From Gordionus sp. m RMFG-2023 (Eukaryota; Nematomorpha; Gordioida; Chordodea; Parachordodidae): a stretch of 64,000 nt of DNA. Positions 1 through 56,843 of this stretch are shown piece after piece (the first letter of the stretch is position 1; the number at the start of each line of letters is the position of its first letter). The translations under genes and the position numbers were made by a program. Under the pieces are notes generated by a model. That model did no database searches and was not told the DNA's origin. It worked only from the letters and a program-made list of their open reading frames with translations. The stretch covers positions 85,785,561 through 85,849,560 of the forward strand of contig NC_088775.1 of the NCBI RefSeq assembly GCF_954871325.1, given 5' to 3'.

Positions 1-204
1 CTATGAGCAAAATTTCCAGGCCTACATAATATTATTTGACTAAGAAATCGGGTCATTTTTTTAAAGATAGACTCGAATATGGCGGTTTAACAAAGGTGAG
101 TCTGGTATATTATAATAATTAATATTGCATAATAGTTGTAATAATATTCTAACTTTAACACTAGAGTAATTAAAAACGCCCGCTTTTAGAATTTACAAAA
201 TAAT

Positions 205-325
205 ATTATGGAAGGCCGTAGATTTTGCTCATAGATAGTCAGAAGTGTTTGGACCTCTATTTGCAGAATATCTTGGATTACCTAATAAAATTTTGACTAA
301 AATCTTAATCGGGTTGATTTATAAC
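205..325. repeat. Foldback MITE family A, half copy
   Basis: It carries the internal family block (gattttgctcatagat, then gtttggacctctattt, then a diverged gactaaaatctt) but lacks the family ends. A related fragment occupies bases 1-60. Confidence 0.5.
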
Positions 326-540
326 AACCCAATACCACCGCTTAAATATTTCCATCCACATAAACTACAACCGCTAATTTTATTTAATAAAAAATAAATA
401 ATTAATATATCTACAAATGAAGTTAAATTTTTAAATTTGGTCTTGTTTTTAGTAGTTATTTTTTTGAGATAAAAGGAAATCACGCGATATCTTCACGTGA
501 TATATGATATCAGGTGACTTATGTACGAATGAATATAAAT

Positions 541-725
541 TTGAGTCGAATTTTTACAAACTACCCGATTAATATTTTATCCAATATAATATTATGCAAG
601 CATGGAGATTTTGCTCATCGATGGGCATAAAGGTTTGGACCTATATTTGCCATCTCGAGGCTTGCATAATATTTTGGCTAAAATCTTAATGGAACCGTTT
701 TTAAAAATCGACCCAATTCGGGCCC
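541..725. repeat. Foldback MITE family A, degenerate copy
   Basis: The two arms mirror each other around the internal block gattttgctcatcgatg ... aaaggtttggacctat. Outer arms are ttgagtcgaatttttacaaa and the mirrored gtttttaaaaatcgacccaa. The ends are eroded and no target duplication is visible. Confidence 0.55.
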
Positions 726-812
726 AAGAACACCATTTAAGGGGTATAACCGAATAAGTAAAAAAAACATAATATGCAATACCTCAACATTTTAAATAGC
801 TGAAATGTCAAC

Positions 813-1032
813 TAGTGTTGTTAAACTCCTCATTTTGAGCCGATTTTTAAAAACGGCTAACTCAATATTTTATTAGGAAAAATATTATGCAAGTCTTAAA
901 ATTTTGCTCTTAGGTGGCACAAAGGTTTGAACATCTATTAACGAAATCTCGAGGCTTAGACAATATATTTCTGGCTAAAATAAGTTAGCCATTTTTAAAA
1001 ATCGCCTCAAATCGAGGCGTTTAATAATACTA
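813..1032. repeat. Foldback MITE family A, near full-length copy
   Basis: It starts tagtgttgttaaac and ends taataatacta. Internal arms read gagccgatttttaaaaacgg and, mirrored, ccatttttaaaaatcgcctc. About 220 bp, the size of other full copies in the window. The internal block has ggcacaaaggtttgaacatc. Confidence 0.75.
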
Positions 1033-1217
1033 CCCGTTAATATGAAGTTATCATTTTTTTTTTCAACTTTCAGACCAAAATATCCTACAATCTCCTAATA
1101 CAGTTACTTGTTCCATCAGAACTCCAAATATATTTTTCATTTATTGCACTCCATCCCCAAAATACGAGTATTGTTTGCGCATTAGCATGCGTAAGCCACC
1201 TCAATTTTGTCAGAAGA

Positions 1218-1306
1218 AGTGTTGTTAAACGGCTCGATTTTTGAAAACGGCTTACCGAATATTTTAATTGGGTTAGCCGTTTTTAAAAATCGGTTTAGCA
1301 ACACTA
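1218..1306. repeat. Foldback MITE family A, internally deleted copy (89 bp)
   Basis: Only the two inverted arms remain: gtgttgttaaacggctcgat at the left and gtttttaaaaatcggtttag plus caacacta at the right. The roughly 130-bp middle of the family is gone, giving an almost perfect hairpin. Confidence 0.7.
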
Positions 1307-1919
1307 TATCCGAATGTGACTACAGATACTCTCTTGCATTGTAAATATCAGTTGTCTAGGTATTTGATCTAACTATGTTATAACCGATCCCATGAGATGC
1401 CTTTATAATTTATCTATTTAACTCGCCATACGCTAAATGTAAGTGAAGACATTACTAGTGACGTAAACCTATCCAGGGGCCATGTCTCAAAAATCTTTAG
1501 GCCCTTTTCCTTCCCAAGCTAGTGGCCGACATTTGATTTATATTTACAGATTCTATCGCATTCTACAAATTTGTTTCTTCAAAGATTGCCTCGCACTTTC
1601 GATAATCTATTAAATTAAACGAAAATGACTTGATCATCACTACCCCGCAGAAATACTAGTACCTTTTATCTATTATAAGACTGATATATACTTAGATATT
1701 CGTAATATGTCGGCCTGATATTTGGGATGTAATAAGGTAGGTAGCATTGTGAGCAGTTTTGATATTTTTTTATTATTTATTTCAAACATATATTTTTCCC
1801 ATTTTCTTTTCCCGTTAGAGAAAATATTGGATTAGGTTATAAAACGCTTGAATATAGGTGTGTCATAGTATACATTTTTAATATTGTTATACTGCTTGAT
1901 TTAGCATATAATAAATTAT

Positions 1920-2060
1920 GATTTTAGCCAAAATAATGCTACGCAAGCCTCAATATCTACTAAATATAACGTGCAAACCTTTCTACTATCTATGAGCAAA
2001 ATTTTCAGTTTACGTAATATTTTTTTTGGCGTTCTTAAAAATTGAGTCCGTTAACAACAA
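1920..2060. repeat. Foldback MITE family A, degenerate copy
   Basis: Contains attttagccaaaataatgct, acgcaagcctcaatat and the inverted block catctatgagcaaaat-like sequence, ending cttaaaaattgagtccgtta. One arm end is eroded. Confidence 0.5.
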
Positions 2061-5000
2061 TAATACATTTATCACTTAAATAATGTAGTTAGTTGGTAGT
2101 TTTAATTAAGATTAATTAAAACTAATAAGTTAATAAGATATGATCACTTATTTATTTTGCGCGGATGTATTGCGAAGAGATTTCTTCAATGAGGTATGCT
2201 TTTTAGAGCTCCCTTGCGAATTTGTATTTGTAGCCTTTGAGCCAATCCTTAATTAATTTAAATGATTATAGTGTCTTTATTTCTAGAGCGTGATTACAGG
2301 GCCTTCTGTTCCGAGGAATATAGCAAAAGATCTTTATTAAATTTGGAAGGTGATAAATAGCTTTGATGACACAATCGTCATTCGAATGAAATTGAAGAGG
2401 GGGGATATTCTGTTCAATTGGTGGGGGGGGGGGGTTAAAATTGTCATTGTCTTTAATTAGATAATACGAAAGTGAGTAGTTGATAAAAATAATTTATGTT
2501 AATTAAAAGGACCTTCAAAGCTTTACTTAAAAGCGGATCCTTAACCCCCTTCACCCAGTTCTCTCAGACAATAAAGCAAAATCCCATATGGAGGCTATAC
2601 TATATATAATATTTTTTGGAATTGTATGTGCATCCGCCAATTATCAGACAAATTTCCTTTTGCGTATACTCAGCATAAATGAATAAACCATGAGGGTGAA
2701 ATATAAAATTTTAGTAATGTATCGTTCTAACTAATATTGACATAAAAATTAAATTTCGGATTAGAAAGATGGGGGATTAGGATGAATCTAAATATTACAG
2801 TAGAAAATAATCTTAAAATAATATATTTTTTAAAATAAAACCATTTTTTTTCCACCCACGTGCTTAACCAATAGGGGAAAGGGGGAAATTACTCCTTTTT
2901 CCTGTTCTCGTAAATACCTTTATAAACTAATAAAAATTTTCCCCCATACACCCCTCTCTCCCCAAAAAATGTATACTCATTATAAGGAAGTATTTGAAAG
3001 AAAAATTAGTAAAGTTAATTTTTATAAAATTCTAATATATCCAAAGGCCTACAATAAGTGGACCTAAAGATCTCCATTAGAATTTATGGGTGTAAAATTT
3101 ATCTAATAGTACTCAGGCTACCCCCCCCCCCCTCAAAAGAAAATCTCCTGGATACGCCATTGCACTCATCCCTCGTTTTTGAAGTGATGCATCGAAAACT
3201 ATTATAAAATCAAATTCTTTCACGAAGAAAATGCTTACTACCCCCTCCGCATTAGAGGACCCTGTACATGAGAAATTATATTCTTGTTATTTTCTTTTGA
3301 TGGCCCAATCATTGTAAAGAAAATTTAACGCATAAATTTATCATTATTTTAAATGCAATTAGTTTCACATTTCTAAAATAGTTTATCAGTATAGAAGACC
3401 CAACGCGACCCCCCCCCCCCCCCACATAAATAAATTAATAATTTTGTTCAGATTTTCCTTTTTAATTAACACCCATACTATATTTTTTTGGAGGATTTAA
3501 ACAAAAAAAACAAATAAAATTAAAATAAAAGTAATAAATAATTAAATTTTAAACATTGATTTATATATAAAGTCATATAATCTTTTTGCATATACAATAT
3601 AAGACGTATTTACAAATTAACAAAGGTGTAAAAGTTAAAAGAAAACTTTTTTATATAGTTTAAAGAAATTTCAAATTGTTGAGAAAAAAAAAAGATATAA
3701 TAATAATTTAATAGGATAAAAAAATATAATATTATTTCGTTTCTTATTACTTACTATATTATACATATTATTAATTTTTAATGTCTACCCGCTAAGAAAC
3801 ATCAAATATTAAAAAAATTTCTTTTTTTTTGAATACATAATGAAATGAGATAGGGTTAGATAATTTTCTTATCGTGACAATATGTCGTCAATGATAATAT
3901 ATTTTATATATTTGTTATTATAGATTACATTTAAGTGATTGTTAACTACAATGGTTTTTCATATAAAAATTATTTTGTTCAAAGGAAATATGTAATTCGA
4001 AAAAAAAAGAAAAGAGAAAGAAGATAAATTATAAAATTATTGTTATAATGATCAAAATAATCATCAGATCCATTCATTTAAATGTTCAACTTTTACAGGT
4101 CTTTTAAAATTACAAATTGCATATTATAAGTAATCTTGTTAATCTGATATTTAAAAATTTTAATTTTTAACTATATATATTTGTAAATGTAAATTGTATA
4201 TATAGTGCAGTAAATGTAACGTGGTCGTTAAGTCATTATGTACTTGATTTTTATACTTAAAAAAAACATGTTTGTTTTTTTGGGGGTAAGGGGGTGGGGA
4301 GGGATGAAAAGATTAGAATCTACATTATAATAATAAATACTTTTTATATATTATATTTATTTTTTTAGTAAATAAAAGTTAAAAAGGTAAGTTAATAGTC
4401 AGAAGGCGACAAAATTATTTTATAATTACAAAAATAAATCTGTATAATTATAAAAATTAAATTATTATAAATATTGAAAAAATATATATAATATATTGTA
4501 AAAGCAAAAATGATTTATAATGGTAGATAAATTTATATATATATAATATACCTTTTAAAAAAAAAATTACGTAAAAATTGCTTAAAATTATTGGTGTTAT
4601 TAAAATACCTTAATTCCTTTTTTTTTTAAATTAGAAATTATATTACTTTATATTTATAATGAAATTGTTGAGAAAACGCAGATAGGAACAATTATCTTCT
4701 TTCTACTTTACTATATTTGCTTTAAAAAATTATTTATTTAGTATGGTTGTGGTTATTAGAGAGAAAAAAATTAAAATTATGATGATATTGCTAAAAGTTA
4801 TCGATTAAAAAAAAAAGCAGAAAACATTAAAATACCATTATCAAGTTTTTAATTAGAAATTTAGAAAAAGTGTAAAATAGGTTTTATTTGAACTTTTCTA
4901 AGATTAATTTCGGTGTTTATTGTAATCGATTCGAGAGACTTTTATCGGTATCTTCAAAACAATTTTTGAGTCATATCCTTTTATTTGACATATAGTTTAT

Positions 5001-8000
5001 AAATTTTCTTAAAGGCAGAATTTATATTGTTTTTAGGCTAAAAGGGTTATAAAAAATATTTGTAAATTTGTTAAAATATTATTATTATTATAATAATTAC
5101 GATAAAAATATTATAAAAAATATCATAGAATAGCTTTTTATTTAAGAATTATCAGAGATGAAAAAAATACATAAATGAAAAATCACAGTGATGGATTCAA
5201 TAAGTGATTGGTCGATTTAGACAAATAAGTTTATGTGATGTTTTTCAAAATATTTCAAGATGAGGTTAGCAATAATAAGTTAGTAGAGTTAAACGTGTCC
5301 AAATCCAATAAGCGTTAATTTTTAAAAATAACGTATTTTATTTTTTAAAAATAAATTTTAAAACTATTGATTCCCTTTTTATCTGCTATAAATGAATTGT
5401 AATAAAATCACCATCTTATAAATTTCAAGAGACGAATCATTTTAAAAATGAACTCTTTAATGAAAATACTAATATTAATTACTAGTTCAAGGTACTACTT
5501 TTCAACAATTTTAATATAAAAATCAAAATTAAGCAAAAAAAATGTATATCATATAATAACTATCCTCCCCCCTTCAATATGACTAAAATGGCAATAACGT
5601 CATCTATACCTACAATCCAATTGAAATGAAGATCTTGCGTCATGACCCCAACCCTCGGCCGGAGTATAAGTTCTAGGAAGAGTGGAATTTTTGCAATTAT
5701 CGACAATAATTTCCCGGGCAAAACCATCCCCTTTAAAGCGTTTGAAGCAATTGTGCCTAAAATTTGTATTTAAAAAAATCATATTTTTTTAAGGCGGGCA
5801 ACTCCAAAGTTTTAGATGGCTTGAGAAATTATGCACCCTCTTCCTTACGATGCTATTGGATTATTAAACTAGTAAAAAAATATAGGTATCGAAACCTGTC
5901 CTATTATTGCTCAAATTCGACAAGTTAGTATTTTATATTTATTGATTTATTATGAATTTTTTTAAAAAATTGAAATTATTATTTTCTTCCCAAACCAAAA
6001 ATCAATAAATTTTCAGGATAGCTTTCGATACATTATATATTATAGTAAATAAAATATTTTCTATAAATCATCATTCATATTTTTTGACATTGATTGACAT
6101 GTCATCTTTTGAAAAAAAATAAATTATTTAAATAAAATATTATATTTTAAGCAGAACAAACTTATAAAACAATTTTACCACCTCTTTAAAACAAAAACAA
6201 AATTTATATAAAAAAAAATAGAAATTAAAAATTACATAAAATTTTAAAATTTATTCATATTTTTTTATAAGAAATCGCTAAAGGCTTAAAAAGTGCAATT
6301 TTCATCAATCAAAAACTTTATTTTTTAAAAAAAAATAAATTCTATAAATATTTATTCTTATACTAATATTCTGGAAAAAAAGGGAAATATTTAGAGGGGT
6401 TCTACGTTTCCTCGCTAATGGATACTAAAAAATAATTTTTAACTTTTTATATAAATCCACGGGGTGTGAAAGGGAAACGGTCTTATTTTGATAAGGTTCA
6501 AAATAAATGACTCCCAAATCCCACCAAACCAATTTGGTAATTTTGAATAAGATTATAATTCAAAAATATGAGAAGCGAATGAATGGTTAAAATGGCCAAT
6601 CATACTTATGACTTTTTATTTTTAAAATTCGCCCAACAACGAATCTATCCATAAATAGATGTCATTACTTTTCCTCAAATAGGTGCTAGTCATTCATAAT
6701 AGACACAAGGTGGTCCTATAGCTAGCCTTTTAGTCCTCAAAGTTATAAGAGGTGTTCGGAATTTTTTTTTCTTTAATCTGCTTGTATTAAAAATATATTA
6801 GATTTTTATGCAACGCTAAAATATATCAAAGACCTGCATGACAGGGTACACGGGCCGGATTTCAATTCTGCTTTGGAAAGAGTTTAGAAAAAAAGCGAGT
6901 TATGACGGCCTCGAAAATCGTTATAGTTTGCGTATTTTTAATATAATGCACACAAATTGTGAGTTAAAAAAAACGCAACACACATCTTGTTCAAATTGAG
7001 ATTGCCTTTTTAATATTATCGTAGATTCAAAATTATAAATATGTTCTAAAAAAAAGGATTTGTCTTTGAAAATATATTATCGTCTTTGCTCTTTTTTCTT
7101 TTTCTAAATATTCCTTTTTAGAATATAAGTTATACAAGTAATGAAAAGACAAACCTATGTTTTTTTAAAATGGTAGCCAACGCCAAACGGTAATCTTACC
7201 AATTTACACGAGGCCATTTGAAATTCATTTACTCTTGCAATGCAGTGTTTGAAACGCTCAATTTTGTGTGCACTATTATTTTATGTCTGAATAATTTAAA
7301 AATTAGTTAACACAAACACAATGGCATAAACTTGTTATAAGATAAAAAAAAATAGAAAAGAATTATATAATGAAAAAAAAAACAATGCATATAAAAAAAA
7401 ATGATAGGATAACGATATCTTTCTTTCATTTTCAAAATTTTTTTGAAGAAAACATTTTGTTTTTTTTTGTTTGTTACTAAATTTTATGAATTTAATAAGA
7501 AATTATAATTTTTGCAAATTTTTTTAAAAAATATTATAATTTTTAAATCTTTGCCGCTTTTTACCAAAATTATATTTACATAATTCGTCAAAAACATAAA
7601 AGTCAAAAATAAAAATTATACTTTTCTTATTTATTTATTAATAAAAATATACTATTATTAAAAAATATTATACAAAATATAATTATTATTTTATAAATAT
7701 TATTTTCAATCAATCAAAATTTTTAAAAAATAATCATAAATATCTTAATCATTTAATTTTAGTATTTTTTTTGACCGATCAAAAATGGCGGCTTTGAATA
7801 ATTGTCTCATAATAATTTTATTTATTATTAATATGATGATTTGTAAATGATTATTACTTCATGGCGCATAGGGTAATAAAAAAAAAGAAAATAAAATTAT
7901 AACTACCAATAAAAAAAATTTTTTTTTTTTTAAAAAATAAAATTTATTGTTTTATTATTAACTTTTAAACATTAAAATTTTTATTTACTTAAAAATATTT

Positions 8001-8701
8001 TTTAACGACTTTTACAAAATTAAAAATTTTAAACATTTTGTTTTTTGTATATCTTTGATATTTTTGAATTTTTTTAAAATAAATCTATAAAAAAAAAATT
8101 AAATCATATGTTTTTTTTGATAAGAATCCCCCATTATAAAATGATTGATATAATAATTTTAAATGTATATTTAAAAGTGATAATTTAGTAATTTGTTTTA
8201 AAAAAAAGAGAAGATAAACGAAAAAATAATTAATTTTTAAAAGAAAAGTAAAAAAAAATGAAATATAAATATATGACTTATAAATTTTGATAGAGTGTCT
8301 TTTTATCGCATTAATGAATGTTTAAAATGATAAAATTCTTTGTTTGGTAGACACGTTTAAATATTTATTTATTTTTAATTTTTTTTTAAAAATATTTTAT
8401 AATTTATTTTTTTTTATTTCTAATTTTATCAAATTAAATATAAATATTTATTTCTAATTTTTTTTTTGATGTTTCATACCGTTTTGATAATTAAATAAAG
8501 ATAAATGAATAATTAATTATATTAAAATTTTTTGTTTTGTTAAATGCCGTTAAATATTTGATTAATCTAAATATCATTATTAAAAAAAAAAGAAGTTATT
8601 TATGATTATAATATATCAAATATAAATCAAAATTATTATAATTTTATTTTTGTTTCTTTTTTTTAAAAAAAAAGTTTGAACAAAATGTTAAAACGGTTGA
8701 G

Positions 8702-51944
<43,243 letters not shown>

Positions 51945-53154
51945 ATTTCTGAATTTTCGACAAGAAAAAATCACGCATTCATTGCACAGTTACGCAGTTT
52001 GCAGTATGGCTATCTTTCCTCACGAACTTAAATCACAAAACGAGCTATTACTAATCTATTACCAACCCTATAGGCAAGTCCCGGCTGGCTATATCTCAAT
52101 TTTTTTATATCATGAAATATATATAAGTGCAATGGGGCTATAAAGAGAATTGGCGCCTTTTTATTACTTTTAAAACACATTTGTTGCCCGCGGGTATTCA
52201 TGTAATTTTAATTGACATAGTTGTTGATATCTCTTTAAAAAAATTCTTTATTTGTGAAATATGTCAAGCACTTGATATATTTCGAAAAACATTTTTTAAA
52301 ACTAAAAATCATATGTTATTCTTTTAATTCAAGATAACAAAAAATTTACACAGAATCTCTTACGCGTTATATGTAAAAAAATATTATACACCATTTATAA
52401 TTTTGAGATTTTACTTTGTATATTATTATAAATATCGCTATAAAAATATCATAAATTTAATTTATTTTAAACATTTTTAAAAATTATTATTTGTAAATCG
52501 TGTTTTTCATTTTAATTGTAATTTTTTTTTAAATTTTATTTTTTCTGTGAGTGCTATATCGTTATACCATTTATTTTTTTAAAAAAAATTATGATTATTA
52601 ACTTCTTAGCAAAATTTTTATTACTCTAATTTACCTATAGTTTATATTATTATATATATTTTTCATAAAATTGTCTTTTAAATTCACTCATAAATATTTT
52701 TTAAAAAAAGGAAAAATTTAATACTATATATAATATAATAATAATATTATTATTAATATTTCATATTATGTTTACCATTTCGTAAATATTCTTTTATTAA
52801 TTATAAATATAATTAAATTTGGAAAAAAAAACTTTGTGTTCACTGAAATTGAGTATTCTATAATATCAAATTATGACATAAATGTAAGCTACGCTCAAGT
52901 TGAAATTCAGACGTTTAACAAAATTTTGAATTTTAAAATCCCATCACGTCCTTTATTAGAAACACATGGTCCTTTAACACGGGGATGGCACGAATCAATT
53001 GTGTGATAAAGCTTAGAGGGGGTCTATTAGCTTGTATCGATTATTAATCGAACCATTTTATATTTCAGTAAGGGAGGTTGTGCCGTTAGCCTAGGGGGTC
53101 TAGAGGGCTGCAGAAAAAATGACTTTTTTCAAAAAAACCCATCTTTTCCGGTAA

Positions 53155-53322
53155 TCTAATTTATAACATAGCGACTTAAAAACTTCTCTTCATCTAATTC
53201 ATAACAAAGTGACATAAAAACTATCTTCTCATTGTCTACTTTATAGCATAGTGACTTAAAAAGCTGCCCTCTCGTTGTCTAATTTATAACATAGTGACTT
53301 AAAACAACTGTTCTCTTTTCAT
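53155..53322. repeat. Tandem repeat, 38-43 bp units, four copies
   Basis: Units begin tctaatttataacatag(c/t)gac at 53155, 53193, 53235 and 53278, each followed by ttaaaaa and a pyrimidine-rich ttctctt block. Copies differ by several bases. Confidence 0.8.
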
Positions 53323-54088
53323 TATATATTATATTGTGATAGGGCATTATTTAAAAAGGTCACTACAATTAATTTAAGCTATACAAATTAATCAGTTGGT
53401 AAGGCATAATGGGACCTTTTAAAAATTTATTAAAATAGCCTAATTTTAAAGATTTCCATTTTAAACATAAAATTATATTAAAAAATCGGGGACGGGCTGT
53501 AAGATGATCTGAAACAAAAATATCCGAAACCGGTTTTGAAAAATAATTTTTTTTTCAAATATGGACAGGACCCTAAAATTTACAAGGTTGATAAATAATT
53601 ACTATAATAGAAACACTGCCTTAACATGTGATGAGATATGAATAAAATTAAAAAAAAATTCTATAAGATAATCTTTTTCTGTAATAATATAATTTTGTAA
53701 AATATGTCTTACTGTTGATAAATTTCAAATGTTTTCTAGCACAAGCAACCTTATACACTAAATATTTTATCTAAAATCCGATATATTTCCTAAACTACAT
53801 ATGCCAAAAATTTATGTATCCTTCGAATTTAATGATTATAATTATATTTCCCAATTTTAGATTTTTACCACGGAGGTGGGGAGGAGATATGACACAAGAT
53901 CATTACTTACTTTGAAAGGCGAAAGGCATGATGCGACATGAAGAATGTTTTGAAGTGATATATTGCACGATAATAATATTGATAAAGATCTATATACCAT
54001 GAAAACAACTAAATACATACGATAAGTTCATTGAATCAAATCAAAAATGATTAAAAAATACAAAAGAATGTTGCTTATATAATAAAAT

Positions 54089-56070
54089 TAGTGCTGTAAA
54101 CGTTACTAAAAAAAATAAACTAGTTACATATGAAAAAAGGAACGCGCGTTACATTCAAAAAAGTAAGTGGGTTATTTACTCGTTACTTATAAAATAAAAT
54201 ATTATATACAAAAAGATATTTATTTTTTTCCTACAATATATGTTATATATAACAAGATAAGATCATTTTATAAAAATTTTTTTCATATATTTATAATTAT
54301 AATATATAAAATTATACAAAAATAATATATTATATATAAGATAACATTGTAACAATTTTATTTTTAGCAACAATTGATTTTCAAAATTTTGATCAGACAA
54401 ACAAGAGCGCTTAGTTCTCAACACAGATTTCGCCGTGCTAAACACACTTTCAATTGGTGCAGAGGATCTGAGAGTTGTATATTTAATATATAAAAATCTT
54501 AATTCGGGGTATTTATTTAAAATATTTAGAGAATTATATTTATTTTGAAAAAAGTTTAATAAATCATTTTCACAAGGATCTTCATTCATTTCCTCATCAA
54601 AAAAATTTAAATATTCTAATATGTGCGTTCGATAAAGGAATTACTTTTGCGCTTTCTTTATTATGATCTTTTCTCAAACTGGATATAAGTTCAAGCATTC
54701 TTCCATTGTTTATCTCTTATTTTATCCAGAGACAATCCAATTAAAATAACGGGTGAATATTTGCGGATAGTATATGTTCATCTTTATAGATGTGTTTGAA
54801 TTTATTGAAAATAAATGATAATCAAAATATAAATTGTAAGCAATATTTGAACTGTATACCTTTTATCTATGCCTTCCAGGATTGAATTAGTAAGCGGCTT
54901 ACAAAACTTGTAATTATTTAGTCATTTTTTTAAGTTTTAATATTATAATAGTTATAGTAGGAGTGAGATATCCCAAATGCATTCTTCGCTCTCTAAAATT
55001 GAAAGAGCCTTAGCAATCGGTTTCATTACCCATAAAATCATATATATGTACATATCATATTTCTTAATTAACGCTAATAGTTGGCTACAATTTTTTGATA
55101 ATATTAATAAATGCAGTTCTTTCTACAATTGAATATGTAATTCTTCAATTTGCCTTCAATTTTTTTTATTACAATTCAAATGTTCATTAATCTCTTTCAT
55201 TTTTGAGGAATGTAGAGTCTATAATTTTTTTATTAAAATATTATTAATTCCTGATTTTTTATTAAAAATAACTTATCTTTTTCAGAATTTTCATTTAAAA
55301 AGAAATCAGGAAAAATATCTAGGTTTAATTCTCTAAAACAATATCGTTTCATAGATTTATTCCATATATATATTTATTTAAAAATACATGTTTTTTTAAA
55401 CAAAGTTTTTTAGAATCACTATTTTATTCTTTAAATAAATTTATGAAGTTAAACCAAAAGCTATAATAAAACAAGTAATAGTAGATATTGTTTAAACCCA
55501 TTAATATAATATTTTGAACCAATACCAATATTTTGTTAATCTTGGGTTTTTAATGTTGTTTCCTAACCCAATACATTTAATTGCTTTTATTTTAATTTAT
55601 GATTAAGCTTTTCAAAATATTATGTTATTATTAACATTTATTTTGAATTTTGACTGAATATTAATTAGATTAACATTAGATTGAAATTTTAACAACGAGA
55701 ATTTTAAATAAAAATGAAAGAATGGTGGTTGATATGAATTAAAACTCGGCTTCAATTGTCGCAGTTATTCAAATTTAAAATAAAATTCTGAAAATAATAA
55801 TTTTTTTAATAAATGTCTATCATTTGTGATATTTTTTAAAAATATTTTTATAAGAGATTTTTTATTCATTTTGTATTTTCTGATTGGGAAAAAGAAATTA
55901 ATTTTATTGATTGATTATTTTGTATTTATACGGGTACCATTTGGTTTTATACAATAAAATATGTTTTTCCTTTTCTAATTTTTTATAAGAAAAAATTTAA
56001 AGTATCGGGTAACGTTTTGCGTTACCGTTACTTAAAAAGAAGAAACTCGAAACCGTTACTCATTACCTCT
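54089..56070 (-). mobile_element. hAT transposon remnant between MEIS and AKT
   Basis: A left boundary is suggested by tagtgctgtaaacgttact at 54089, followed by gttac-containing subterminal motifs. The right part near 55995-56070 again has repeated cgttac motifs (taacgttttgcgttaccgtt). No clean inverted end pair or target duplication was found, so limits are approximate. The - strand encodes the dimerisation motif listed separately; upstream transposase sequence is badly broken. Confidence 0.6.
54263..54589 (-). pseudogene. hAT transposase C-terminal fragment
   Basis: A 108-codon frame reads NKYPELRFLYIKYTTLRSSA then PIESVFSTAKSVLRTKRSCL followed by SDQNFENQLLLKIKL. This is the conserved hAT dimerisation motif (x-S-x-P-x-E-x-x-F-S-x-A). 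It sits inside the left end of the remnant, as expected for a - strand transposase terminus. Confidence 0.85.
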
Positions 56071-56755
56071 AGAAAAAACATAATATATGTATAATTGTTT
56101 TTGGAATGTCATAAACAACATAAAAACTTGTATAATTCTTTTCTGAATGTCATTAGCATAAAAACTTGTATAATTGTTTTTTGAATATCATTTTAAAAAA
56201 AAAAGTTTTAAAAATGCAAGAAAATAAATTAAAATGACATATTAGTTGATTTCTTTTTATTGTATATTTTATTTTATAAGGTAGAATGAGTGTAGGATGT
56301 TATAAATTGAATATGAAATAAATGTGAAAATCATATGTGTTTTTTTAACAACTAGCTTTCACTGGTCACATATTTATTTTAACAAAAGGTTTACATAGAT
56401 TTTAAAATAAACTCCAAAATTAAAACATTTAATAAATGACTGATCCAATTTTTACGATTCCTGTCCACAATAATGCTGGTTTTAGGGATATATCAAATCA
56501 AAATATATATTTGAATCTTATAAAATTGTTAATCTTAAGATCTTATAAATTTCGAAAATAATATACAATATTATTAATAATCTTTTTTTTTATTAATCAC
56601 ATTTCTTTAAGTACCAGCTGATATAGTAAAACAGATAAATAAACTATTACTAACATTTTTAGTTGCTTACATCCATCTTATTAAAATGTTACTTTTGAAA
56701 ATCATTCCCAGTAAATTGTAAAATGCTGTATCATAATTCATAAGTAATTATTATT

Positions 56756-56843
56756 ATGGAAAACCACATTTCAAATAATGATATATTCAAAAATGGTAAT
56801 CATGACAAAGGCATTGTTAAAGAAGGTTTTCTATGGAAAAGGG
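56756..56843 (+). CDS. AKT: AKT exon 1
   Basis: Codes MENHISNNDIFKNGNHDKG then IVKEGFLWKR and one base of Gly. IVKEGFLWKRG matches the first PH strand of AKT (VVKEGWLHKRG). Donor GGG|gtttta (phase 1). The following intron is only 46 bp. Confidence 0.9.

Larger units (their letters stand above)
1..8701. other. AT-rich non-coding DNA upstream of the MEIS gene
   Basis: No coding exon could be supported here. The left 2 kb holds several degenerate copies of the foldback family A described in separate entries, and poly-C or poly-G runs near 2424, 3121 and 3410. From about 3430 to 8650 the sequence is almost pure A+T with homopolymer runs. A 60-codon minus-strand frame at 5600-5782 has no recognisable homology or splice context. 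The promoter and any 5' UTR exon of the MEIS gene should lie here, but no TATA box or initiator could be singled out in such an AT-rich background. Confidence 0.6.
51945..56755. other. Intergenic region between MEIS and AKT
   Basis: 4.8 kb, AT-rich. It should hold the MEIS 3' UTR and the AKT promoter. Recognised content: the tandem repeat at 53155, GC-rich degenerate patches near 53480-53590, and a hAT remnant at 54089-56070. No additional host exon identified. Confidence 0.65.

Noticed and set aside
5600-5782. 60-codon - strand frame with relatively high GC
   Set aside because: No homology, no splice context, isolated in AT-rich intergenic DNA.
53155-53322. CRISPR-like array
   Set aside because: Units are adjacent and diverged with no unique spacers between them, and this is animal DNA; it is an ordinary tandem repeat.
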